From Corbicula japonica (Eukaryota > Mollusca > Bivalvia > Venerida > Cyrenidae), in NCBI GenBank assembly GCA_038501625.1, contig JAZAYU010000009.1, positions 5,756,396-5,820,395 of the forward strand: a DNA stretch of 64,000 bases, in the 5' to 3' direction. Below the pieces are notes generated by a model, which was given only the letters and a program-made list of their open reading frames with translations, searched no databases and had not been told where the DNA came from. Shown here in pieces: positions 11,901 to 26,900 of the stretch. A program made the translations under genes and the position numbers. Every line of letters starts with the position of its first letter. Position 1 is the stretch's first letter.

Positions 11901-14900
11901 TTCGATAGCTGCTGAATATCAAGGGTCATTTTGATCATTTTTAGGGAATTCTGTCAATTTTTGGCCAAAAATAGCCCTTATTTAGGGAAAAAATGACCCT
12001 TCAGCTGAAATCAAGGGGGTCAAAATGAGACTTTTTGGAAATTTCAAGGGTCAAAGGGTCATCTCCCAGGTCAAATGGAACAGCTGCTATTTGAAAATTT
12101 TATGTTGACTGGCCTGACTTAACTATGTTTAATAGTTTCAAGGACCAGGATACTAAGCTACCATCTCACGTACATGTAGCTGAATGGCTGAAACTGTTAA
12201 AAGTCTTCAGACTGACCAATCACAAACTGGAATTTCAAGACTAGACACAATTATCAGTTTTATGATTGTTGAAAGGGATTTTCCATAGACATATCAAAAT
12301 TATAAGTTTATTTATTTTATAGGGTTTTAACTAATTTTTTGAAAGTTGTCTTTTTCTTTCACAGCTTCTCTCACAAAGGGAATCTGTTATGTGGAGTTGG
12401 TAAAGACAGTCATGGTAAAAATGTAAGTCTATCTTTTGTAAAACAAGTCATACTGTCAGTTCTTCATCAGTAATGCTGCTTTACAACTCTAAGTGGCAGA
12501 AAATCTACAAAGAAATATTATACTGGGATGTACTTGAGCTAGATTTTATGTCTTAATAGAGAGGTTGTCATATCAATAAATTATGGTTACCAAAAGTGAA
12601 CTAGGTTTAACTTGTGCCAGATATTAAAATTTATCTAACTGGATGTTTCGTTTAATAGATGTTAGAATTCAAATGACATTGAGAAGTGAAAACATGCACA
12701 CACTGTCAACTAATACACTTCCTTTATCCTGCAATTTAGAGATTTTAAACTTGATGAATAACTTATAAGCATTGCAGTAAAAATTTTGTGGCTGTGTTTG
12801 TTAAAGTAGATTAATATTAATAACTGTTTTAAACTTTTTATCTGTTTGACGATACACAAGTACATGTAAACATACAGTCTTAATGTTGATTTTCGTGACA
12901 GATGGTTGTTATATGGAACACAAGCAAGGTGATCAAGTGTCGCGAGGTGACAGTTATGGCCAAGGCACACACTGATGTTGATATTTCTAGGATGACGGTG
13001 GCTGCCTTTGATGATACGAGGTAAGTTTTGTTATGGTGTATGCATAGTCATTTTAAAATAAGCACCTTTGGAGCAATTGCATCAGTTGAAAAAAAAGTTG
13101 CACTTCAATAATCACTGCATTTTTGTCATTAGAGGTTTAATTAATACATGCAGTGTTATTTTCAGTTGTATCTGATTAGGCAATGTCTTTTAATTAAATT
13201 TGATGTAATAAAGCCCCATTAATTTTATGCATATAACAATAAAACAGAAAAGAAGTGCCCATGATCATAAAACTGGGATTGGAGACCATTTTCAAATCTC
13301 AAGCATCTTATTGGCTAAAGTGGTGACCGATCGCCATTTCAGCCAATCAGATGCTTGAGATTTGAAACTGGTCTCCAGATTTTTTTTATGATCTTGTGCA
13401 CAGGTTTACATATATCATTTTTAATGTGTTACATTTATGTTTTCGACAGGATGGTGTCTTGTGGGAGAGACAACATTCGGTTATGGAGGATGAAAGAGGG
13501 CGCCCTGAGGTCTGCACCTGTCAATCTAGGAGAGTACCACAGTATGGAGTTCACTGATGTAGCATTCGAAGCAGGATACCAAATTAACAAAGATCCAGCA
13601 GACAGATTGGTGTATGTAAAATTCATTTCTTTTTCTGTTTAAACATATCTTATTGCATTAAAAGACTAAGAATGTACAAGCATGTAATTATCAACAAATT
13701 TTCTATTGACACAAGTTACACCAACATCAGCACACTGCCTTTCCCACATTTCTGTAAAACAGTGACGTCAATTATGGTTAGCATTTGACAACATAAAGAA
13801 ACGATCTTTTGTTTGCAACATTTATAGTATTGTACACTAATGAAAGTAATCAAAGTTGATAACAAAATTGAAAGAATAACTCTGGAATGTTCTGTTTTAA
13901 CATCATTTCTTTTATATTTTGTTTAAAATAGTGCAAAAAATGCACTGTGGAATCAACTGGTTTAGCAAGGGTTTTATATTAACATATTTCATGCATATGA
14001 TAAAGCATCAATTCATATCCCTTTAATATGTAACTGTGCATAAATGTGACTTGAAGTATGTTTTACAGTAAAATTTTATGCCAATTTGTGCGAAATTTCA
14101 TACCAATGAAAAAATATTACCACAGTATTGACTCCTAATTTCCATGACTGTTAGTCTGTTTGAATACTCAAGTAACACCAGTGTTATATGTTTTACAGGT
14201 ATGCATGCAGTAGATCAGGACATATATTTGAGATAGACATTAAGAAAGTGAACGTACGACATGTGCGGAGGTTACTGCCCAACGAAGCCAGGTCAGACAA
14301 GGATAAGCAGACATTTAGATCAGGTTTGTATTCTGAATTTTAGCTATTATTGTTTGCAAGACAGTTTATAAATAGTTAATTGCCCTGTTTATTACAGTAG
14401 ACTACCCAGCCCCCTTTTGCCTCGGTACATAATAGGAAAACACCTCGTTTTTCCTCCTTTTGTAGAGTTTTTCTGTGACACAAATGTTGTTATAACTTTG
14501 TATTAAAATTATTGTCTGTTGGTCAAATATAGAGGGAATGGAAGTGAAGAGTAGTTGCAAATTTCACTCTCATTGTTTCTTAAACAAAATGTTCATGATT
14601 AACTGTATCTGGCAGTCTCAGGTTGCTTTTCTCTATGTAAGTGATATCTGTACTATAGGTGCAGGAATTGCAATCAACTCTATGTCCATCAACGAGACGT
14701 TCTGTGTGACAGGATCCGATGATGGCTACATGAGGCTGTGGCCGCTAGATTTTGCCCATGTTTACCTGGAGGCAGAACATGAAGGCCCAGTTACAGCAGT
14801 GAATTTCTCAGCTGACGGCCTCAAAATACTGGCTGGAACAGCAGCGGTAAATGTTTTATATTTATAGATTTATTTTATACAATTGTGGCCTATGTACTTG

Positions 14901-17900
14901 GAACTCATATACCTTAAAGGCTGAACTTGAAAACCCTGTTTCCTGAGCTTATCCTCTTAACACAGACTGAAACAGCTGAAGTAAGGTTTTTTTATATATA
15001 GACAGATAGGATTGTGGCCTGTGTACTTGGCACTTGTATACCTGTAAGGTGGAACTTGAATGTCCTGATTCCTACTGAGAATAAATACATTTGTTTAGAA
15101 TGTAATGCAAATGATTGTACTATTTAATACAAATGGCATTTGCATAATATAAAACATTGCATTTATGATACAAAGAGCATTTCATTTAAGACATACAAAG
15201 AATTGCATTTATGTAATACAAAGCATTAGATTTATTTAATCAAGTATGATTTAAGATACATGTATACAATATATTGCATATGTAGTACAAAGCATTGCAT
15301 TTTATATACACAAAGCATATATAATATAAAGCTTTGCATTTATGTAGTACAAGAATTGAATTAATGTATCCATAAGCAGGATAAGTCTATGTAATAATTC
15401 TATTATTGACTTGCAGGGGAATCTTGGGGTACTTGATATCACATCGAGGGGTTACACGACAATGATGAGGTCACACACAGGAAGTATCCGCAGTGTAGCA
15501 GTAGATCCATACAGGAAACATATTGCCACAGTATCAGATGATCATACAATACGAGTGTGGGACTCAGAATCTCTGCAGCAGGTACTTTGCTGATGTACAC
15601 TAGATATTTTTCATATTCAACCAGATTTTCAAAACCCTGGTTATTAGATAGGGGTATGTTGTTGGTCGGGTGGGTGGGCATCAACATTTGGTATAGTTTT
15701 TTGTTTAAGTCCACCTTTCCTCAATAACTATTCTTGTATAAGCTCAACTGAAGAATGCTGTCATTCTGAATCTATCAAAAGGTTTCCTGTGCCTGTCCAT
15801 CTACATTCTTGCTGTGAATAATTAGAGTAATTTTAATTCAAGTTATTCCAACTTGGTCTTTAAAGTTTAATACAAGCTTTGATAATATGTCTTTTTTGTT
15901 GATCAAATTTATTTATTGCTTAAACGGCAGTTCTTATTATGCATTCTATTGTAAAAGTATTAAATTATAAACCTAATTTGTGATATAATCACCTTATAAT
16001 TATTTGAAAATGTGATGCATGTTTGTTCTTCCAAAATAACCAAGAACTAAAAATGCCATAAGTGTCATCAAAAAATGATGTTATGTAGATATTGTTTCTC
16101 AGCTGAATTATTGATGCCAGTCAGAGCCTCATCTTGGATTTTTTATTCTCACAAAATGCTTAAAACTCAAATTAGCTGACAAAACCTCCCGGTCTATAAT
16201 CCATGTCACTTAATGTAAATTTTCAAAAGATTCACATAAAGCTGTAACATGGTTACATGTAGGAATGTTTGATATCGTGAAAGAAGTGCAAGGCAATTGC
16301 CATGTTTTCGCATGCTGCAAATTTCTTAAAAGTTTGATTTTCAGTGTTTAACTGTAATTTTTTTTTATTTTTCTGTGTTTAAAATAGAATGAGTGTGTTT
16401 TCTGTTACTCCTTTATGACATTTAAGTAAGTGTTATTGTCATTTTTTTTTCCAGTTATATGACTTCAGTGCACCAAATGAATGCCCCTGCACAATCAGTT
16501 ACCATCCCTCTAGACAGATCTTTGCCTGTGGGTTTGAAAGTGGTGTGGTACGAGTCTTTAATGTCCAGACAACGAGTCTACTAGCGGAGCACAAGTATGC
16601 TACAGTCTTCCACTTACTATAGTATTTTCACAGCCACCCATAGTGATTTTTTTTAATTTAAATATTATCTATCATGTTCTATTGTTTCCAGTAGAATATT
16701 TGTTTGGCACTGTTCTGAAATTGAAAGTGAATTTTGTTAAGCAATCTGTTGATCCATGTTATATTATTTGTTCACTTGAAATGAATAAAGCCCTGCTTGT
16801 AATTAAATACATGCTGTGAAGATGAAATACCAGGGTCAAAGATCAAAAAACTAAGATTGGAGACCAGTCTCAAATCTCAAGTCACCATTTCAGCCAACCC
16901 AATGCTTGAGATTTGAGACTGGTCTCGTGATTTAGTTTTACGATCTTGGGCCTAGTTTTTTGTTATCTTGAGGAATCTGAAAATAACTGAGAAAGCCAGT
17001 GTTTATTTCCTACTGACATGTATATACAGTATGCATGTGTGTTTTTCAGACAACACCGTGGGAAAGTGACAGGTCTGTCATTCAACCCTAATGGAGACTA
17101 CCTATACAGTGCCTGTAGTCTTGGCTCCCTGGCCATGTATGATGCCACATCAGAAGGTTACCCCCTGCTCCGTCTACTGGGCAATACAGTGACCAGAGGG
17201 GAGAGGTTCTGCCCAGATGCCCTGGCAGTGAGTCCAGATGGGCGTCGAGTAGCATTTATAGGACCCTCTGAGTACACAGTGACAGTAGTGGATTCCAAGA
17301 CATTGGATGAGGTACTAATTTCAGCAAAGTTGAATATAAATTATTTTCTTAACATGTTATATGCTTAGACTTTTGACTTTCTTTGGTATAAATAATATTA
17401 CAGTATTTAAAATTCTTCATCTGTATGAAACTTGAATATAAGGATATTATTTTGATGTTCATAAAAAATAATGCGATGAATTACATGTATGTTCTTTACA
17501 GAGCAAAATATGCAGCTTCTGTCTTATTGTTAGAACTATTGATACCATCATATTTTTTAAGGTGTTATGGTTTTGGAAAATGTTTGTGAAATTCAGGACC
17601 CAAAGAGTATTGTCTTTCAACACCAACTGTGACTAATTTTGTAGAAACAGATTTATCATTAATTAATGAGGAGAAGTTTTGTATACAGAAATAATGGCAG
17701 GGTGCTGCCAAAGGGACAGGGGTTGAATTTACTTTAAAAAAAGTATGATGTCAAGTTCAAGTTGTGGTATCAAGAATTTTGTCACTACAGAAGAGATATT
17801 AAAAGTAGTTGGTTTAACCCTTTAGTTCATATATACATTTTTGTTTTGCATGTGAGACCATTGTTGATCCAGATCAGCTGGCACATCATGCCATTAGATC

Positions 17901-20900
17901 TGGATCTACACTGGTCACTTCTTGGTCAGAAATAACCTAATGAATCTAAAAGTGAACAGTGTAGATCCAGATCAGATGGCATGGAATGAATGTACTGATT
18001 TGGATTTACGCTGTTCGTGAATGGGATAACAGCCATATCCCAAGAATAAGACAAATTTGAAATTTCTTGTAGACGATGAGATTAGATGTGTCCAATGTGG
18101 GCCTGGGAGGGAAGTCCAGGATGGACACAGCTGTGAAGATATACTATGCCCCGCAGAATCTCCATCATCTACTTGTTGTCACTGGCAACAACAAACTGCT
18201 CAAGTTTGACTCGAGGACTGGCAAGATTTTGGCAGAGGTAAATATTCTTATAATATGTTTGAGGCTGTTATTTACAAACCTTGTCTACTTAATGCAGTTT
18301 CTGCTATAACTCAAGTGTTTTTAGGTGCTTCTTGATCAAAGGATGTTTAAAATAATTCTGGTTTCCTTCACCATCTTGGACTTGATTTGACAACATCAGT
18401 TCTGGAAATGCAAGTCTTAAACTATGTCTCTCATGGGATTTAACGTGGTTAATTGTTGAAAACAGGTTAACTTATACTGTAGTTCAACATCACATTTAAA
18501 CCTGACTATAACCCATTCCTCTATTGATTCTCCTTTTGTCACATGAACAAACAGTTTAGATCCTGATCAACCTACACATCCATGTTATCTGATCTGGATC
18601 TATGTTGTTTGCTTCCTGGTTAGATAAACCCTAATATTTACATTCCTATTGATTTCTTCGTTTTAAAAAATTTGGTTCATTTTGCATGAACCGCATGACC
18701 CGTAATGACGTCAGTAACGTCATGGCTGTTACTATTGAAAACTCCCACATATTACTCCCCCTTTTCACTTAATACTAATTTTTGAAAGCGTTCGACTTAA
18801 GTTTATTTAAAGAAAAAAATGAATAAAATGTAAATATAAGTAATGATTCTTATTTTGGTGCGGTTCATGCAGATTGGACGTGCACGCTAGAGCTGGCAAA
18901 TTTACCATAAAGCGCTAGCGCGCTTTATGGATTTGCCAGCTCTGGCGTGCACATCCAATCTGCATGAACTGCACCAAAATAAGAATCATTCCTTAAATGA
19001 ATCTAAAAGGAAGCAGTGTAGATTCACACTGCACACGTATGCAGGCTGATCTGGATCTACACTGATAACACAAGATAACAGGTATATTCATGAAGTTAAG
19101 GTATAAAGCATCTTCAGGATAAAATTATCATTGTTATATGTTTCTTTGATTGTAATTCATTATAAATCTTTCTTTGTTAAGTAGCACTAACTTTCCATAC
19201 TTCCTTGAGCTGGCTTCTGGAAGATTTTAAAGTTGTTGAAAATGATTAAAAACTTTTTCAACTTTCTATACATATTTGACATGATACAAAAACATTTTTG
19301 ACAAAAGCCTGCATGTTTCATTACTAGTACATGTATTATTGAAACTAGTCATTTTATTGTTAACAATAAACAAAATTAATAAGAATATTTAAAACAGCAG
19401 TTATTGTTCTCTTGTTTGCTGTGATTGCTAACAAGCACTTATTTGATTATGTTCCCTATAGATTGACCACATTCACAAGAGCAGTTGTTCATGCCTGGCT
19501 ATGACAGACAATGGTATATACCTAGCCACAGGAGGAGATAAAGTCATCAAGATCTGGGACTACAACATGCGGCTTGATATCAACTTCCAGGTATTACAGA
19601 TTTATTATCTCTTTACTCCACGAGATATGGCTGTTATCCCAAAGGAAACAATGTAGATCCAGATCTGCTGGCACTTCTTATGTCTGATCAAGATCTGCAT
19701 TGTTCATTTTTTAATTCATTAGGTTGTTTCTGGCCAAGAAGCTGACCGTGCAGATGCTGATCAGATGGCACGGATATGCCGGCTCATCTGGATCTACACT
19801 GTTTGCACATGTGATGAAAGGCGTATAAATGGTGTAAAGCGTTAAAATCAGACAGACCTTTGAACATGAAATGTTCTTGTAAAGTGAATTATTATGAAAT
19901 CATTAATGAACATTGGGTACTCATTTTCATGGATTTTATGGGCAAATTGATCCATGAATTAAAAACCATCTCGAATAAAGAATTGAACATCAACATAGTT
20001 TAGAAACTTGAGTTCCATGAATTTAGGAACCCACAAAAATTGTGTCTTAATGGGAACCACGAAATTTTATGCCCACAAATGTAAGTGCACCCACAGTAAC
20101 TGTCACATAATATCTTTAACCTGGTTTTTTCTACCAGTTTGATATGGTAACCATAGAAATAAAAATTAATTGAAAAAGTGTAACAGTCACATTCAGTGAC
20201 AGCTATCTATATGATTGCCATTGTTTTTTTATTCCAGGTGTTTATTGGACATTCAGAGAATGTATCGAGGATTGTATTTACTCCTGATAACAAGAATCTC
20301 CTCAGCGTTGGAGAAGCTCTGTATCTCTGGGACTTCCTTGCCTACAAGGCTCCAGCACCATCAGAGTAAGCTCCCTTTGTTGCACAACATGTCTTGCTGT
20401 CAGATCTGCTTTAGAGATGGTCTGAGCTTTCGTAGTCCGCATTAAGGAAGAAATACTTTTTTTCTTATATTTTTAATGTGAAACATCATCTTGACATGAT
20501 GACTTAAAGGTTGACAGTAATAGTTTACAGCTTGCCATAAAATTAAGAGATGTCAAGTTACTTAACATTTAAAACATTTCAAGCCATGTTTTATGATAAT
20601 GAAAACATTGAACTGTCTATGGAGTCACATTACAAAAGAAATGTTAACCTATGTTTTATACATTATGAAGATTTACTTGTGGTAGGGAAATATGAGACAA
20701 GCAAAGTTGGGGTGCAACATTTAGTCGTGGCAAAGATCTTGCTTGTCAGGTATTCTGAACATTTATGAAAGAAAAATATATACACAGCATTGATCACTTA
20801 GTGACCAGACATGGGGCTAGTTATGAAGCAATTATTAGACAAGTTTCATAACTCTTGACTTTATTTTGTCATAGTTATGTCCCCTTTTCTCTTAAAATTT

Positions 20901-23900
20901 CAGAAGAAAGCCTGGTTTCATGGCATTGTGGCATGTTCTTGTTTGAAGTCAGCATAATGGATACACCAAGAAATTTTGTAACATTTGTTTGGTTGTTACA
21001 GGGGTAGGGAGTACAGAGAGAAAGACTACCTCACTGGCCATACAGAGAAGCCCACAAATGTCTCCTTCAGGAGTACCCACAGTGCCCGGAGTCCTGGACG
21101 CGAAAGTCTGGGCGAGTCATTCCTAGACATGCCTCGCAGTACCCCACCCAGACCAGCTAGAGAGGACTCTCCCGGTAGGATAGGGGATCTCAGCTCTATC
21201 AGAAAATTCCCATATGAAGGTAAGTTATAATGATCATTAACAGTGTGTTGGTCTTCAGCTTGCTTACTTGTATCCTATTTAAGATTGAAAAAATCTTGTG
21301 CTTAAATAACTGATAATCCGCATTGCATCCTTTGCTTTATGTACATTTAAATTGTGTTATGCCAGAACAGATTGTAGAAGTCATAAAATGACATACATAC
21401 AATAGTGTTCTATTTTTGTGGATTAAATGGGCAGAATGATCCACAAATTGAAAACCTCAACGAAAGATAACAGTGTACATAAACATGATTAATGATAGTT
21501 ATTATGCATAAACACACTTCTATTACAATAACTGTTTATTGATAAAAACATTATTTATAAAAAATTAACCACAAACTTTACAAATGTCACAACCAAGGTC
21601 ATTGGTTAAACAAACGCCATACCACTGAACAGTTATCACATTTAACAAAACCATGATGTATCTCAGAAATATTTAACATTTCTCTATGGTTCATTGTTCA
21701 CCTGTTTGTACACTTTCTGTTGCAGATGATCTCGAGTCAGTTTCTTCAGAGAAGGAGACCGTGTTAGCGTCAGCCCCTGGACCTGTAGCCAGGCAGGCAG
21801 CCCCAAGATCTCACAATACATCACACAGAGAGCATCTCGAGTCTGTAAGTGTCAGTACTGATAAACCTAGGGCCCAAAAATCATAAAACTAAGATTGGAG
21901 ACCAGTCTCAAATCTCAAGCTTCTGATTGGTTGAAATGAGGGATCAGTCATTTAAGCCAATCAGTTGCTTGAGAGTTGAGACTGGTCCCAGATTTAGTTT
22001 TATGATCTTGGGCAAAGTTTTCTCTTAGAATTTAAGGTTAAATTTAAATGCATGTTCATTGATGCTCAAAAAGATCAGAATAAAGCACCTACATGTACTT
22101 TTTAAAATGCTGTTTTCTTTGCAGGATGACAGAAGTGAAGCATTAAGCAATGGTCACATGAGCAATGGTCATTCTGGTCAGCAGTTCACAAAGCATGCCA
22201 CACCTTCCCGGATGCCCAGTAAGAGGGCAGCTCCGACGGGGATGACCCCCAGGAGGAGAGGGGCTGAGGTGGAGATTGTCAAACCAGCTGCATTTAAACA
22301 TTTCACTCAGAGAGAGAAGAAGCATGCAATGGCACAGGTAAATTTTGTCACTTGTCAGCTTGGTCATAAGGTTGGTGTTGTGATGGTGCCAAGTCTTGCC
22401 ACACCTCCCATCTGGGCATATTTGGGTTTTGACATTTTTCTCGGTAAGAAAGATGCCAGATACCCGTTTGGAAATAGTTTTGGGTAATGATATAGAACCT
22501 CAGACTTTTAAGCAGCTAATATTTTGATCAAGAAATATTGTGATAGGAGAGGATTCTAATGTTTTGTAAAGGTCTTTAAATGTCAGACAATGACCTTAAC
22601 AGCTTAGGTATAGAACAATGATACCCACAAATAAGAAGAGTCATTAATCTGCAGTAACAAACTAAGATTCCACTGTTATTTATTAACTAAAACACAATTA
22701 TTGTTATATAATTTGGCATCTTTTGTTGTTTCCTGGGACTTCAAAAGGAAATTATTAGTTTTCATCTACAACTTGAACTTTGCAGATGAATGGTTATTTT
22801 AGTTCAATCATCAGTAACGTATTTAAAAATATTCTTAAGAGAGTGTTACACACTGTTTTAACTGTTTTTTGTTTTCAGAGAAGGTATACAGCACCACCAA
22901 ACCAGGCCGGGGTACGGCTGAAGTCAATCATAGGGTACAATGGTAATGCAAGAAATAACATGGTCTGGCATCCCGACACAGGTAAATGTTTATTTCACAG
23001 AGAGAAGTTTACCTCTTGTCTTTAATGAAAGGAATGAATTGTGCCAGTGACTATTATGCTTTTGACTACATGTATTTTGTACAATCTGCAATGATTTTGA
23101 AGACAGATACAATATAAGAGTGGAATGGCTTATCAGACAGATGGTGATTCCATGTCATTTATCTTTATATGTGTATGTTGATTCTTTTCACCAGCAGAAA
23201 TTGCAAGTTTCCAGTTTCTCCCATGCTGACTTTTGTTTAAAAAAACAAAATTTCTTTCTTCATAGTTTTACATAGAAAATTACCTTTTATGGAATACATT
23301 TCTTTGAAATCTTGAAAGACAGTGAAGATACAAATCAGACTGTGCATATTTACACTGGTCACTGATATGAATAATGGTGTACTATGCTGGAAAAGAGTAA
23401 ATAGCAGCAGGAACTTTGTCATTCCTGAACTTAGTTTGAATGTACCGGTATACATTCACAGTGTCATTTGTTTGAGACGAGATTGTTTTCCTTTCAGGCT
23501 TGTTTGTGTACACCAGTGGTAACACAGTGATAATGGAAGATCTAAACAACAGTGCACAGAAACATCTCACAGGACATGTGGAGGAAATCTCAACAATAGC
23601 TCTTCAGAATGACTGTCAGGTAAAGCACTGCTCCAAGTATATAAGCTACTCAGGCAATTGTTGACACTTAAGGATTGAATAGATATTCGATGATCTCCAT
23701 ATATGTATGGAAAACAGTTGGGTTGTTTAAAGTGTGTGACGTACTTTCAACAATCCAACTGTTTTTCATACCCAAATGGAAATCATCAAATAAAAGATTT
23801 AAACCACATATAAATACTCTCATTATTACAGAAATTTGGAGAAGAATTTGTAATATTGCGGCATTTTTAAATGGCTGTTGAAACAGCCACGTTGACGACA

Positions 23901-26900
23901 AAGTGAATGACGGCACACTTTTTCGCAGCAATTCGTGGCAAAACATGGGTGCTCGGCATCGTCACACGTCAAAACATTGTGCAACGTCCAATGGTATTGT
24001 GAATGGTTCTCCTGTAGCAACGCCTTTTAAAGTAATACGTCACTCTGTTTACCATCAAAAATTATAATTTGTTAGATAAATAAGACTTCATCATAGAGGA
24101 CGAAGTTGAAGTGTAAATGTAAAAACATGTTTAACAATTACTATACTATACAACTTCTATTCCATGTGTGACTGGTGTAGATCCAGGTTAGGCTGCTCAT
24201 CCTTGCAGTCAGATCAGGATCTTCAAAGTTGGTTCTTGGTCAGAAACAAACTTATGTGAAAGGGACTGGTGTAGATTGAAATCAGACTGCATAGGGATCT
24301 ACACATGTCAGAGATGGTATGCCATTCATATCTGCGGATTAAAGGGTTAAACAAATGTGTATCACCATATATACTTAATAAATAAGGTTTGTGGGGTTTG
24401 ATTTGTATGTAACAACTACTTGCAGTGATTTACAGTTAGTTACCGACTATTTTGTTTGCAGATATTAGCTTCAGCTAGTGGCAGTTTTGAGATGTCAGGC
24501 AGTCAGATCTGTATCTGGGATCTACAGTCGCTGGTCTGTAAGAAAGTACTCTCTCACCATGAGTTTGATATAGTGTGTCTTGCCTACTCCAGAGATGATA
24601 AATTCCTAGTTTCTGTTGGTGAGTTAGTTATTCTAATTTTCAGTATTTATGTTTGTTGGAGTTATATCAGACTATTATTTTGATAACCCAACTTAAAATA
24701 TGTTGTTAACAATAAACAACAAGTATTTTCAGATGGTATTCTTAATAAAGAAACAAAACATTGGCCTGCATGTATCATTGCTTTTTAATAACCCAGGAGC
24801 ACTCATCATGTACCTCAGTTATTCCAAAATTTATATGTGCAATTTGTCCAGGTCATATGTAACATTACATGTGATTGAAGGTGTCTGACCAATTAACATG
24901 CAAAAAACATCAGACATCTGCATGAAATGATTTATACTGCGGTTCAGCTCAATCCCTTTTACTGATTTTTACTGCACTTAGCAATAACCTTTAGAAAAGC
25001 CTTTAAAAGTAGAACAATTTTATGAACACCATGAATCTCAATTTACACTGTAAGGTAGAACAAATTGAAGATTCACCTGTGCATGATTGCTTTCAGGAGA
25101 CTACCGAGATTGCAGCATTGTGGTCTGGAGTACCCTGAACTACTGTATCCTAACCACATCCAAGGCAGCTAGTCCCATCCATGAATTGCACTGGGACCCA
25201 TACACTGTTAATGAGTTTGCATCAGTGGGTCAGAATGGGACGGTTCTGTTCTGGTTACTGGATGAAACCACATCAAACATCTGTCTGAATGTACATGAAG
25301 CAGATGTTCCAGATGATCTTCTCTATGTCAAAGCCTCAGTAAGCTTAGCTTTCCAGTTTCTTTGAACTTTTAAGTATTTTAATAGGTTAAGATAGTGCTG
25401 ACAACAAGTATTTGCTTTTCAGTAGATTTTAATGACATCACACGGAAGAAATAATGATGTTATACAGGTAATCAGTGAGGGAAATGTGACATTATAAATA
25501 AAATGATCAAAATAAAAACAAAAGCAGTATTCTCTTGTAATAGTTGCCGGAAAAGTTTTGCAGAATAATAAAACAACTATGTAGTTTCTTGAAAGTATTT
25601 TGATATAAGCCGTCAAGTTGACATATTACCACTAGCCTGCAGCACTTTGACCAGCAATATATCCTCACATACCCTGAATGAATGGTGCCTTGACCAGGAT
25701 CCTGTTATATGTATAATTATGTTCTTATTTTGCAGGGACCAAAGAAAGAGTGTATAGAGTTTACATGTATGGTATATGCCGGAGACAGTACACTGTACAC
25801 GGGAACCAGTAATGGCAAGGTAGCTGCCTGGGATACCAACAATAACAGCTGCTTCATGCACTGGGAGGCTGATAACTCCGAGATAGGTAAACAATTACAC
25901 CAATCTGTCAAAACACATGATGTCAGCTTTTACATGCAAATTCTTAATATTTACCTCCAATGATTATATTGTAATGACCTCCTAACCATTTGTCACTGTA
26001 TTTGCAGTTTAACAATCTGAAGTGAAGTTGTAGAATAATTCTCTTGTTTGCTGTTCCTGGTGAGACTTGCCTGGGCTGAAGGTTATAAAACTGAGATTGG
26101 AAACCAGTCTCAAATCTCAAGCATCTGATTGGCTGAAATGGCAACTGGTCGCCATTTCAGCCAATCAGATGCTTGAGATTTGAGACTGGTTTCCATGCTC
26201 AGTTTTATAACCTTGGGCACTGGTTTATGTCAGATACATGTTTGCATGAACTTTATTTATTGCTAGATAAATATTGAAAAAAAAACAACAACAACCTATT
26301 ATGGCATGAAAATATGCAGAACCAATGACATTTCTGATTGATTTGTTCACAGATCTGATAACCTGTCGAGGCAACCTGTTGCTTACGGGTAGTGTAGGGA
26401 AGAGTTTGAGGGTGTGGTCCGTGGTGGGGGTGGGGGAGATGAAGCTCCCAGGAGAACACTACAATGTACGGAGTGGGGGCCTCACCATGGAGGATGAGAT
26501 GAACCTAGATGGCGCTGTAGTGTCCGTAGCGTTTGATGAGGCCATGGACATGGTGAGACCTTATTCTGTTAACTTTATAATTGGCATGATTCTATTAGCC
26601 GAGGAGGATATGCTACTGTGGTTATCATTTATTTTTGAGGGGACAAATTTTCGAGCAGAAGCTGCAAAAATCATTTTCGGGAGGGCATAAATTTGTGTAT
26701 TTTATTATATTAATAGTTTAAGATGTTACACAGTTAGCTTGTGTTGGGGTTTGATTTCATGCTTTAATCCTTGCGCAAAATATGCAAATATTCAATCCAT
26801 GCAAAATATAATGAAACAAACCAATGAAAGACCAACTGACATGATTATAAAGTACAGATTTGATCTTATTGGCTATTAGCCATTATTTTTCAGGATTGTA

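Larger units (their letters stand above)
10880..20365 (+). other. WDR90: WDR90 part 3: first WD40 repeat block (exons 11-23)
   Basis: Residues about 405-1037. Repeated GH...WD-type units are visible: RFFIGHTDK then VRIWKTLTG; GKNMVVIWNT; CGRDNIRLWRM; TGSDDGYMRLWPLDF; ATVSDDHTIRVWDS; GVVRVFNV; GGDKVIKIWDY; and GEALYLWDFLAY. The spacing fits one or two beta-propellers. ACSRSGHIFEID and LEAEHEGPVTAV are close to vertebrate WDR90 and help fix exons 16-17. Introns here hold several hairpin MITEs annotated separately. Confidence 0.92.
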
